The notes beneath the pieces are model-generated. The model was given only the letters and a program-made list of their open reading frames with translations, was not told the DNA's origin and made no database searches. Of a DNA stretch of 64,000 nt, positions 40,762-47,744 are shown one piece after another (positions within the stretch are counted from its first letter, which is position 1; each line of letters begins with the position of its first letter). Origin of the DNA: DASUPK01 sp963744105. Its GTDB lineage: Bacteria > Actinomycetota > Thermoleophilia > Solirubrobacterales > 70-9. The stretch is taken from assembly GCA_963744105.1 (NCBI GenBank), contig CAVUSJ010000004.1, positions 558,001-622,000 of the forward strand. Reading direction: 5' to 3'. A program made the position numbers and the translations under genes.

Positions 40762-41489
40762 GTGGACGTCACCTACCCAGGAGAGAGCGCCGAATACAGG
40801 GCGGCTCGGAACGAGCTGCTCGCCAGGGAGATCGAGCTCCGCCGCCAGACGGAGGCGGTGGCGGCAGCGCGACGAGAGCTGCCGCCCGGCGGACCGGTCC
40901 CCGAGGATTACGTCTTTCAGGGCGAAGGACCGGAGGGGAAGGAGATGGAGGTCCGGCTCTCGGAGCTCTTCGCTCCCGGGAAGGACACGCTCGCGATCTA
41001 CAGCTTCATGTTCCCCCGTGACCCCGAGGACGACTCGCCGGCCCCGTTCGGGAGAGGGAGACCGCCAGCTCCCCCTTGCCGAGGCGCCCTGCCCCTCCTG
41101 CGTGGCCCTGCTCGACCAGCTGGACGCGTCGTGAGCATGCGGGCCAGTTCCTGAACTTCGTCGTGGTGGCGAAGTCCCCGCTCGATCGGTTGGCGACCTG
41201 GAAGCGGGAGCGGGGCTGGCGCCGGCTGCGGCTGCTCTCCTCGGCGAACAACACCTACAACCGGGACTATCTCGCCGAGACGCCGGAGGGCGCCCAGCGC
41301 CCGATGCTGAACGTCTTTCACCGCGACGGCGAGAACATTCGCCACTTCTGGGGCTCGGAGCTCTTCTACGGCCCGTGGGATCCGGGTCAGGACCCGCGGC
41401 ACGTTGGCACTCTCGAGCCGCTCTGGAACCTGTTCGATTTGACTCCGGAAGGGAGGCCCGATTGGCACGAACGGCTGAGCTACGAGTAA
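40762..41489 (+). pseudogene. DUF899 thioredoxin-like gene 3, two frameshifts
   Basis: A third DUF899 homologue lies in three frames: N-terminus to about 41045 (EYRAARNELLAREIELRRQT, AIYSFMFPRDPEDDSPAP), middle to about 41130 (RQLPLAEAPCPSCVALLDQL with CxxC), then EHAGQFLNFVVVAKSPLDRL, FHRDGENIRHFWGSELFYG and the C-terminal LFDLTPEGRPDWHERL. Removing one base near 41045 and one near 41128 restores a single product of about 241 residues. Coding bias is preserved throughout, so either the breaks are recent or they are sequence errors. Confidence 0.75.
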
Positions 41490-42265
41490 CCGCAGTCTTC
41501 CTGCTCGCGGCGGCGGCCATCGCCTGGATGGTGACCGTCGACCGCATGGACGGGATGGACGCCGGACCGGGGACCGACCTCGGCTCCTTCGGCTGGTTCG
41601 CCGGGGTCTGGGCGGTGATGATGGCCGCGATGATGCTGCCGTCGCTGGTGCCGATGGCCGGGGCCTATGCCGGGAAGGCCCGGGGCGGCTCGGCGGACGT
41701 GACGCCGCGCTCCCTCCTTCTCACGACTCTTTTCACCGCCGGCTACCTGCTCGCCTGGGTGCTGGTGGGCCTGGTCGCCTGGCTCGTCTTCGAGGCCGTG
41801 CGCTCGCTCGACCTCTCCTTCCTCGGCTGGGACAGCGGCGGACGCTACGTGGCCGGGGCGATGATCGCGGGAGCGGCTCTGTACGAGCTGACCCCGGTGA
41901 AGCGGAAATGCCTGCGGCACTGCCGCGATCGCGAGCTGCTCGTCGCCGACTGGCGGGAGGGCGGCGCCGGTGCGCTGCGCATGGGGCTGGACCAGGGCGC
42001 CTACTGCGTCGGTTCCTCCTGGGCGCTGATGGCGGCGCTGTTCGCGCTCGGGGTGATGAGCATCACCTGGATGGTGGTCATCGCCGCCCTGATCGTGCTC
42101 GAGAAGGTCCTCCCCTGGCGGCGGACCGCGGAGGCCGCCACGGTCGTGGTGCTGCTCGCGCTGGCGATCGGGGTGGCCTTCTTCCCGGGGCAGGTGCCGG
42201 GGCTGACGCTGCCGGACTCCGCATCGGGGATGCAGGCGGTGGATTCGATGCACATGTCGCCTTGA
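41462..42265 (+). CDS. DUF2182 metal-binding-type membrane protein
   Basis: This 267-residue membrane protein has about six helices. Its signature elements are WAVMMAAMMLPSLVPMAGAY near 50 and YELTPVKRKCLRHCRDRELL near 142, with the C-x3-C pair typical of DUF2182, and then GLDQGAYCVGSSWALMAALF. Methionine and cysteine richness suggests metal (Cu) handling, but the function is not established. TTG at 41462 follows GGAAGGGAGG and overlaps the end of DUF899-3 by 28 bp. Confidence 0.75.
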   Translation: MARTAELRVTAVFLLAAAAIAWMVTVDRMDGMDAGPGTDLGSFGWFAGVWAVMMAAMMLPSLVPMAGAYAGKARGGSADVTPRSLLLTTLFTAGYLLAWVLVGLVAWLVFEAVRSLDLSFLGWDSGGRYVAGAMIAGAALYELTPVKRKCLRHCRDRELLVADWREGGAGALRMGLDQGAYCVGSSWALMAALFALGVMSITWMVVIAALIVLEKVLPWRRTAEAATVVVLLALAIGVAFFPGQVPGLTLPDSASGMQAVDSMHMSP

Positions 42266-42292
42266 CTTAGAGCGCGCTCTAAGTCCTATCTT
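42262..42292 (+). promoter_or_regulatory. MerR-type promoter with perfect 20-bp dyad
   Basis: -35 TTGACT (42262-42267), 19-bp spacer, -10 TATCTT (42287-42292). The dyad ACTTAGAGCG/CGCTCTAAGT (42265-42284) fills the spacer. The GTG start is 7 bp after the -10, so the mRNA is probably leaderless. Confidence 0.88.
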
Positions 42293-42298
42293 CAAAGG

Positions 42299-42670
42299 GT
42301 GGACGCCACCCTCACCATCTCGGACGCAGCGGCGAAGTCGGGGATCAGCGCGCACACCCTTCGCTACTGGGAGCGCGCCGGCCTCCTGGAGCCGATCAGC
42401 CGCAACGGCAGCGGCCATCGGCGCTACGCCACCGAGGATCTGGAGCGAATCAAGTTCCTGACCAAGCTCCGCGCCACGGGAATGCCGATTCGGCAGATCC
42501 GCAGGTATGCGGAGCTTCTGAACGGGGGAGACGACACCAATGAGGAGCGCCTGGCGCTGCTCGAGGAACACCGCGCGGCCGTCCAGGCCCACCTCGAGGA
42601 GACCGCCGGCCACCTCGATCTCATCGAATGGAAGATCGGTATCTACCGAGAAAGGCTTGGAAAGAAATGA
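42299..42670 (+). CDS. MerR-family regulator
   Basis: The 123-residue MerR protein has LTISDAAAKSGISAHTLRYW-ERAGLLEP at residues 5-32, SGHRRYATEDLERIKFL, the linker helix MPIRQIRRYAELL, and the dimer coiled coil from 75 (EERLALLEEHRAAVQAHLEE). No cysteines are present, so it senses no metal or thiol-bound signal directly. It resembles AdhR-like activators of aldehyde or reductase genes. Its ATGA overlap couples it to the aldo-keto reductase it most likely activates. Confidence 0.88.
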   Translation: MDATLTISDAAAKSGISAHTLRYWERAGLLEPISRNGSGHRRYATEDLERIKFLTKLRATGMPIRQIRRYAELLNGGDDTNEERLALLEEHRAAVQAHLEETAGHLDLIEWKIGIYRERLGKK

Positions 42671-43656
42671 AGAAGCGAAATCTCAGGGATCTCGAAGTCT
42701 CCGAACTCGGCCTCGGCTGCATGGGGATGTCCGCCTTCTACGGCACGACCGACGAGGACGAGGCGATCGCGACGATCCAGCGCTCGCTCGAGCTGGGCAT
42801 GAACTTCCTCGACACCGCGCAGCTCTACGGGCCACTGACCAACGAGGAGCTGGTCGGCAAGGCGATCAGGGGCAAGCGCGACGAGTACGTGATCGCGACG
42901 AAGTTCAACCTGCGCATGGATGACGCGGCGCCCGGCGACATGTCCACGGTGGGCAAGCAGGACGGCTCGGCGGAGCACGTGAAGAGCTCCATCGAGGGCT
43001 CGCTGAAGCGCCTCGGCACAGACCACGTCGACCTCTTCTACCAGCACCGCGTCGACCCGAAGGTCGAAATCGAGGAGACCGTCGGAGCGCTGGCGGAGCT
43101 CGTCGAGGAGGGCAAGATCCTCCACATCGGCCTGAGCGAGGCGGCGCCGGAGACGATCCGCCGGGCGAATGCCGTCCATCCGATCACGGCTCTCCAGACC
43201 GAGTACTCGCTCTGGACACGCGACGTCGAGGCCGAGATCCTTCCCGTCTGCCGGGAGCTCGGGATCGGCTTCGTGCCCTACTCGCCGCTCGGCCGCGGCT
43301 TCCTCGCCAACCGCTTCTCGTCCTTCGACGACATCGACGAGGGCGACTTCCGCCGCCACAATCCGCGGTTCCAGGGCGAGAACTGGGACGCCAACCAGCG
43401 GATCGTCGCCAAGGTGAAGGAGATCGCCGAGGAGAAGGACGTGACCCCGGCTCAGCTCGCGCTCGCCTGGGTGCTCGCCCAGGGCGACGACATCGTCCCG
43501 ATCCCGGGCACCAAGCGGCGCGAGTACCTCGAGGAGAACGCCGCGGCCGTCGACGTCGAGTTGACGGAGGAGGACCTGGCGCGAATCGACGAGGAGCTGC
43601 CCGAGGTTTCCGGGGACCGCTACGCGCCGGAGGGCATGGCGGCGGTGAACCGCTGA
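42667..43656 (+). CDS. Aldo/keto reductase
   Basis: This 329-residue TIM-barrel NADPH-dependent reductase of the AKR13-like group starts VSELGLGCMGMSAFYG. The catalytic tetrad is visible as Asp in NFLDTAQLYG near 53 with Tyr 58, Lys in YVIATKFN near 84 and His in LFYQHRVDPK near 125. VPYSPLGRGFLA and PIPGTKRREYLEEN (NADPH phosphate) follow. It probably reduces aldehydes or quinones under MerR control. Confidence 0.9.
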   Translation: MKKRNLRDLEVSELGLGCMGMSAFYGTTDEDEAIATIQRSLELGMNFLDTAQLYGPLTNEELVGKAIRGKRDEYVIATKFNLRMDDAAPGDMSTVGKQDGSAEHVKSSIEGSLKRLGTDHVDLFYQHRVDPKVEIEETVGALAELVEEGKILHIGLSEAAPETIRRANAVHPITALQTEYSLWTRDVEAEILPVCRELGIGFVPYSPLGRGFLANRFSSFDDIDEGDFRRHNPRFQGENWDANQRIVAKVKEIAEEKDVTPAQLALAWVLAQGDDIVPIPGTKRREYLEENAAAVDVELTEEDLARIDEELPEVSGDRYAPEGMAAVNR

Positions 43657-43672
43657 CGAGGTCCGAGACCAG

Positions 43673-45082
43673 ATGACCCTCGATCGCCGGCGGCGGCTGC
43701 TGGTGCTGGTGATCTGCTGCATGAGCATCCTCGTCGTCAGCCTCGACTCGACGATCGTCAACGTCGCGCTCCCATCGATCCACCGGTCGCTGGGCGCCTC
43801 GTTCTCGACGCTGCAGTGGACGGTCGACGCCTACACGCTGGTGCTCGCCTCGCTGCTGATGCTCTCCGGCTCGACCGCCGACCGGATCGGGCGGCGCAAG
43901 GTCTTCCAGATCGGGCTGACCGTGTTCTCGCTGGGCTCGCTGCTCTGCGCGCTGGCGCCGACCTCCGGCCTGCTGGTGGCCGCCCGAGTCCTGCAGGCGG
44001 TCGGCGCCTCGATGCTCAATCCCGTGGCGATGTCGATCATCCGAAACGTCTTCGACGACCCTCGCGAGCGCGCGCAGGCGATCGGGGTCTGGGCGGGGGT
44101 CGTCGGCATCAGCATGGCCCTCGGCCCCGTGCTCGGCGGGGCGCTGGTCGACGGCCCCGGCTGGCGCTGGGTGTTCCTGGTCAACCTTCCGATCGGCGTG
44201 CTGGCGATCGTCCTGACGCAGGCCTTTGTGCCCGAGTCGCGCGCGCCGCGAGCCCGCCGCCGCGACCCGGTCGGGCAGGGGCTCGTGCTGACGATGCTGT
44301 TCTCGCTCACCTACGCGATCATCGAGGGGTCACGTCTGGGGTGGACCTCGCCGTCGATCGTCGCGCTGTTCTGCATTGCGATCGCCGCCTTCGCCACCCT
44401 CGTTCCCTACGAGCTCCGGCGGCCGGAGCCGCTGATCGAGCCGCGGTTCTTCCGCAGCGCTCCGTTCGCCGGCGCGAGCGTGATCGCGGTCCTCGCGTTC
44501 GCGACGCTGGGCGGCTTCCTGTTCCTCAACACCCTCTACCTCCAGGTTTCGCGCGGCCTCTCCCCGTTCGAGGCCGGCCTCTACACCCTGCCCATGGCGC
44601 TGGCCTGGTTCGTGCTGGGCCCGGTCTCGGGGCGGATGGTGGGCCGGTTCGGCCCCCGCCCCTCGCTGCTCACCGGCGGCGCCGCCATGACCGTCGGGAG
44701 CCTGCTGCTCACCCAGATCACCCCGGACACGGAGCCGGCCTACCTGTTCGCGGCGTACGGCGTGCTCGGGCTGGGGCTCGCGATGGTGAACCCGCCGATC
44801 ACGACCGCCGCCGTGTCCGGCATGCCCGCCGAGCAGGCCGGCGTCGCCGCCGCGGTGGCCTCAACCAGCCGGCTCGTGGGCGTGACGCTCGGCGTCGCGG
44901 TGTGCGGGGCGATCGCAGGCGGCGCCGCGACTGGCGCGCTCGGCTCGGGGTTCGCCGAGGCGACGCATTCGGCCTGGTGGCTGCTGGCTTGCCTCGGCAT
45001 GGGGGTGCTCATTCTCGGCGGAGCGACCACCAGTCAATGGGCGGACGCCACCGCGGCCCGGACGGCCGAGCTGCTGGCGTAG
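43673..45082 (+). CDS. DHA2-family MFS multidrug transporter
   Basis: The 469-residue, 14-helix transporter has motif D1 LDSTIVNVALPSIHRSLGAS near residue 25, motif A GSTADRIGRRKVF near 68, and motif C VVGISMALGPVLGGALVDGP near 148. DHA2 members export drugs and dyes by proton antiport. The gene follows the aldo-keto reductase by 16 bp on the same strand and may be induced with it, which fits detoxification of a reactive compound. Confidence 0.88.
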   Translation: MTLDRRRRLLVLVICCMSILVVSLDSTIVNVALPSIHRSLGASFSTLQWTVDAYTLVLASLLMLSGSTADRIGRRKVFQIGLTVFSLGSLLCALAPTSGLLVAARVLQAVGASMLNPVAMSIIRNVFDDPRERAQAIGVWAGVVGISMALGPVLGGALVDGPGWRWVFLVNLPIGVLAIVLTQAFVPESRAPRARRRDPVGQGLVLTMLFSLTYAIIEGSRLGWTSPSIVALFCIAIAAFATLVPYELRRPEPLIEPRFFRSAPFAGASVIAVLAFATLGGFLFLNTLYLQVSRGLSPFEAGLYTLPMALAWFVLGPVSGRMVGRFGPRPSLLTGGAAMTVGSLLLTQITPDTEPAYLFAAYGVLGLGLAMVNPPITTAAVSGMPAEQAGVAAAVASTSRLVGVTLGVAVCGAIAGGAATGALGSGFAEATHSAWWLLACLGMGVLILGGATTSQWADATAARTAELLA

Positions 45083-45112
45083 CTCCGACGCTCAAGGGCT
45101 TGATCCGGGCTA

Positions 45113-45151
45113 CTGCTTTGCATGGAAAGCAGCACCCCGCCGGGAGATACT
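45113..45151 (+). promoter_or_regulatory. Leaderless promoter module of SnoaL paralogue E
   Basis: Perfect hairpin CTGCTTT-GCATGG-AAAGCAG (45113-45132), then GATACT (45146-45151), then 9 nt to the ATG. Confidence 0.62.
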
Positions 45152-45160
45152 AGACGGGCG

Positions 45161-45553
45161 ATGTCGCAGGAGAACGTCGAGACGCTCCATCAGATCGCAG
45201 CGGCTTGGAACCGGCGCGATCTGGAGGCATGGCTCGGATTCATGCACCCCGAGATTGACTGGCAGGGGGCCTTCACCCGGCTGGAAGGCGCGACATTTCG
45301 GGGTCGCGAGGGAATGAGGGTGTACTGGTCGCAGACCAACGCCGCTCTCGAACTGGTGGTGAGCTTCGATGAGGTGCGCGATCTGGGCGACACCGTGGTG
45401 GGTCTGGGCCACCTGCGCGGGCGCTCGCAGGGAGGTATCCCAATCGATACGCAGTACGGGATCGTCATCGGCTATCTGGACGGTCTTGCCGTCCGCGGCA
45501 GCGATTGGGGCAGTCACGCGGAAGCCCTCGAAGCCGCCGGGCTGTCGGAGTAG
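45161..45553 (+). CDS. SnoaL/NTF2-like protein, paralogue E
   Basis: The 130-residue protein begins MSQENVETLHQIAAAWNRRD and ends EALEAAGLSE. Elements are GFMHPEIDWQGAFTRLEGAT, FRGREGMRVYWSQTNAALEL and VVGLGHLRGRSQGG. The ATG at 45161 is set by the 9-nt gap to GATACT. Directly after the stop, GCGCTTT-ggacga-AAAGAGC is a degenerate copy of the 3' hairpin seen at paralogues A and B. Function unknown. Confidence 0.8.
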   Translation: MSQENVETLHQIAAAWNRRDLEAWLGFMHPEIDWQGAFTRLEGATFRGREGMRVYWSQTNAALELVVSFDEVRDLGDTVVGLGHLRGRSQGGIPIDTQYGIVIGYLDGLAVRGSDWGSHAEALEAAGLSE

Positions 45554-45723
45554 CGCTTTGGACGAAAAGAGCACGTCGGGATCGTTGACCACTCCGGTGG
45601 GGTGCGGACCCCGGCTTGCGCTTCCCTTACGGGCATTCATCTGTGGCTCACGGCGCACTCATCGTCCTTTCATCCCACCCACCTACGGTCGTCACCGTGC
45701 CGACGCCATCGAGAGGGGACACG

Positions 45724-46470
45724 ATGAGATCAACAGCAAGGAACACGACAGCGGTGGCGCTCGCCGCCGCAGCGCTTGCCGCGGGCTTCGGCTCCGGCAG
45801 CGCGGCGGCGAGCTCGAAGCACAGCGGCCCCGGTTTCAACCCGAACCGCTTCGGACGGCACTCCAACCGGGTCGACAATCCCTGGTTCCCGCTGCCGGCG
45901 GGAAGGACGTTGGTCTACGCCGGCAATGAGGGCGGTACGCCTGCGCAGGACCTCTTCACGGTCACACATACGACCAAACTCATCGCCGGAGTCCGGGCCA
46001 GGGTGGTACATGACCGCGTCATGCACGGCGGCCGGGTGACCGAACGCACCAGCGACTGGTACGCCCAGGACAAGTCCGGAACCGTCTGGTACCTGGGCGA
46101 GGCGAGCGCCGAGCTGAATGCCAAGGGCACGGTGAAAAGCACCGAGGGTTCGTTTATGGCCGGGCGCGACGGAGCGAAGGGCGGCATCTTCATGCCGGCC
46201 AATCCACAGGTCGGTCAGTCGTTCAAGCAGGAGGACTTCAAGGGCCAAGCTGAGGACCGCTTCAGGATTCTCAGCCTCTCGGCGAGCGTCACGACGCCGG
46301 CCGCTACCTCTCAGCAGGCGATGTTGACCCAAGAGACGACTCCGCTCGAGCCCGGAATCGTGGACCACAAGTACTACGTGCAGGGCGTGGGCACCGTGCT
46401 CGAGGACACGATCCAGGGTGTTCCGGCCGGGTCCGAGCGGTTGCAGCTGGTCTCGATTCAAGACGGCTAG
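45724..46470 (+). CDS. Secreted protein of unknown function
   Basis: The 248-residue exported protein has signal peptide TTAVALAAAALAAGFGSGSAAA, cleavage near 29, and a beta-rich mature part. NPWFPLPAGRTLVYAGNEGG, TERTSDWYAQDKSGTVWYLG and MPANPQVGQSF are its most distinctive stretches. The DWYAQD and WYLGE segments resemble a family of exported actinobacterial proteins without assigned function. GAGAGGGGAC precedes the ATG at 45724. Confidence 0.7.
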   Translation: MRSTARNTTAVALAAAALAAGFGSGSAAASSKHSGPGFNPNRFGRHSNRVDNPWFPLPAGRTLVYAGNEGGTPAQDLFTVTHTTKLIAGVRARVVHDRVMHGGRVTERTSDWYAQDKSGTVWYLGEASAELNAKGTVKSTEGSFMAGRDGAKGGIFMPANPQVGQSFKQEDFKGQAEDRFRILSLSASVTTPAATSQQAMLTQETTPLEPGIVDHKYYVQGVGTVLEDTIQGVPAGSERLQLVSIQDG

Positions 46471-46537
46471 GAGGGTGGAGCGCTAGCACGGCTGAGATAT
46501 GACAAGGCCGAGCGCAGCATCGAGATCTCGGCCGCGG

Positions 46538-46969
46538 CTACTCCGACAGGCCGGCGGCTTCGAGGGCCTCGTCTGGCTCTCGAAACGACCGAAAGTAGAT
46601 GACCCTTCCGTCTCGGAACCTCCAGAGGATGGCGAGGGGCTCGTCGAACTCGATGCCGGTATGCCGCGCCCTCGCTCGGAGGCTATGGATGGACACGAGG
46701 CAATCACCGCTGCCGATAATTCGCTCCAACTCGACTGTCAGCTCCTCGAATGGCTCCGTCCACCGCTCCGTTGCTCGCACCACCCCGTCGATGCCGTAAT
46801 AGGTCTCTTGAGCGTGGTCGGGCAGAGTTCCATCCTCGTACACGACCTGGGGATCTAAGTGAGAAGTGACGGGCTCGCCCGTTTGGCGATTGACGAGTGG
46901 GCCCCCGTTTGGGGCCGCCTGCCATTCCGCCGCCCAGCTTCGAAGGCCTTCGACGTTCTCCTCTGACAT
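46538..46969 (-). CDS. SnoaL/NTF2-like protein, paralogue F
   Basis: The 143-residue paralogue begins MSEENVEGLRSWAAEWQAAP and ends DEALEAAGLSE. It has DHAQETYYGIDGVVRATERW and SIHSLRARARHTGIEFDEPL. The N-terminal insertion GGPLVNRQTGEPVTSH is unique in the set. The ATG at 46969 is 9 nt from the hexamer CATACT. Function unknown. Confidence 0.8.
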   Translation of the reverse strand: MSEENVEGLRSWAAEWQAAPNGGPLVNRQTGEPVTSHLDPQVVYEDGTLPDHAQETYYGIDGVVRATERWTEPFEELTVELERIIGSGDCLVSIHSLRARARHTGIEFDEPLAILWRFRDGRVIYFRSFREPDEALEAAGLSE

Positions 46970-46978
46970 CGCCCGCTG

Positions 46979-47016
46979 AGTATGTCTCGCTAGACCGCTC
47001 CTTCCCATGCAAAGCA
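46979..47016 (-). promoter_or_regulatory. Leaderless promoter module of SnoaL paralogue F
   Basis: On the minus strand CTGCTTTGCATGGGAAGGAG, then CATACT (46979-46984), then 9 nt to the ATG at 46969. Confidence 0.6.
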
Positions 47017-47057
47017 GCGGTTTGGGATCACACCCCTATGCGTGAAAGGGGCTCCGG

Positions 47058-47729
47058 CTAGCTGCGCTCGACCTGGTCGCCGCGCCCGACGAGCACCGCG
47101 CCGACCATCCCCGACGGGAAGAGGCCGTGATCGACCACGCCGGGCATCACCGAGAGGCGAGCGGCGAGCTCGCCCGGCTCGGTGACCTTGCCGTGGAAGT
47201 CCGCGATCACACCGTCATCCGGGCTTCGCGGGGTGTCGGGCCGCAGCTCCACCTCGCCGAGCTCGGATGAGATCCGCGCCAGGGTGGAGGAGAGGCCGAA
47301 CGCCGACAGCTCGAGCGGGATCGGCGCCGCGATCCGATCGACCGTTTTGGAGGAGTCGGCGATCACCACGAACCGCTCGGCGGTGGCTTCGACGATCTTC
47401 TCCCGCGTGTGCGCGCCGCCGCCCCCCTTGACCAGCCAGTGGTCGGGCGCGATCTGGTCGGCGCCGTCGATCGCGATGTCGAGGCGGTCGAGCCGGTCGA
47501 AGTCCTCGACCGGAATGCCCAGCTCCCGTGCCTGCTCCCCCGTCGCCACGGAGGTCGCGACGCAGCGCAGATCCTTCAGCCCCCGGGCGGCCAACGCAGG
47601 CAACAGATGCGCAACGGTCGAGCCGGTGCCCAGCCCCACCCTCATTCCGTCCCGGACGAGCTCCGCCGCCGCCTCGGCGGCGATTCTCTTCTCGTTGTCG
47701 AGGTTTGAGTCGGCCACGTCCGGGAGCAC
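47058..47729 (-). CDS. rpiA: Ribose-5-phosphate isomerase A
   Basis: The 223-residue enzyme interconverts ribose 5-phosphate and ribulose 5-phosphate. Motifs are GMRVGLGTGSTVAHLLPAL near residue 28, DIAIDGADQIAPDHWLVKGG-GGAHTREKIVE near 82 with the catalytic Asp/Lys/Glu set, and MPGVVDHGLFPSG near the end. The GTG at 47729 or 47717 is the start; a much longer antisense frame to 49562 is an artefact of the opposing tkt gene. It is divergent from tkt with about 15 bp between starts. Confidence 0.92.
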   Translation of the reverse strand: MLPDVADSNLDNEKRIAAEAAAELVRDGMRVGLGTGSTVAHLLPALAARGLKDLRCVATSVATGEQARELGIPVEDFDRLDRLDIAIDGADQIAPDHWLVKGGGGAHTREKIVEATAERFVVIADSSKTVDRIAAPIPLELSAFGLSSTLARISSELGEVELRPDTPRSPDDGVIADFHGKVTEPGELAARLSVMPGVVDHGLFPSGMVGAVLVGRGDQVERS

Positions 47730-47744
47730 ACTAGTCGTAGGATC

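Noticed and set aside
42643..43761. 372-residue minus-strand frame opposite the aldo-keto reductase
   Set aside because: Antisense shadow; the reductase has all catalytic residues on the plus strand.
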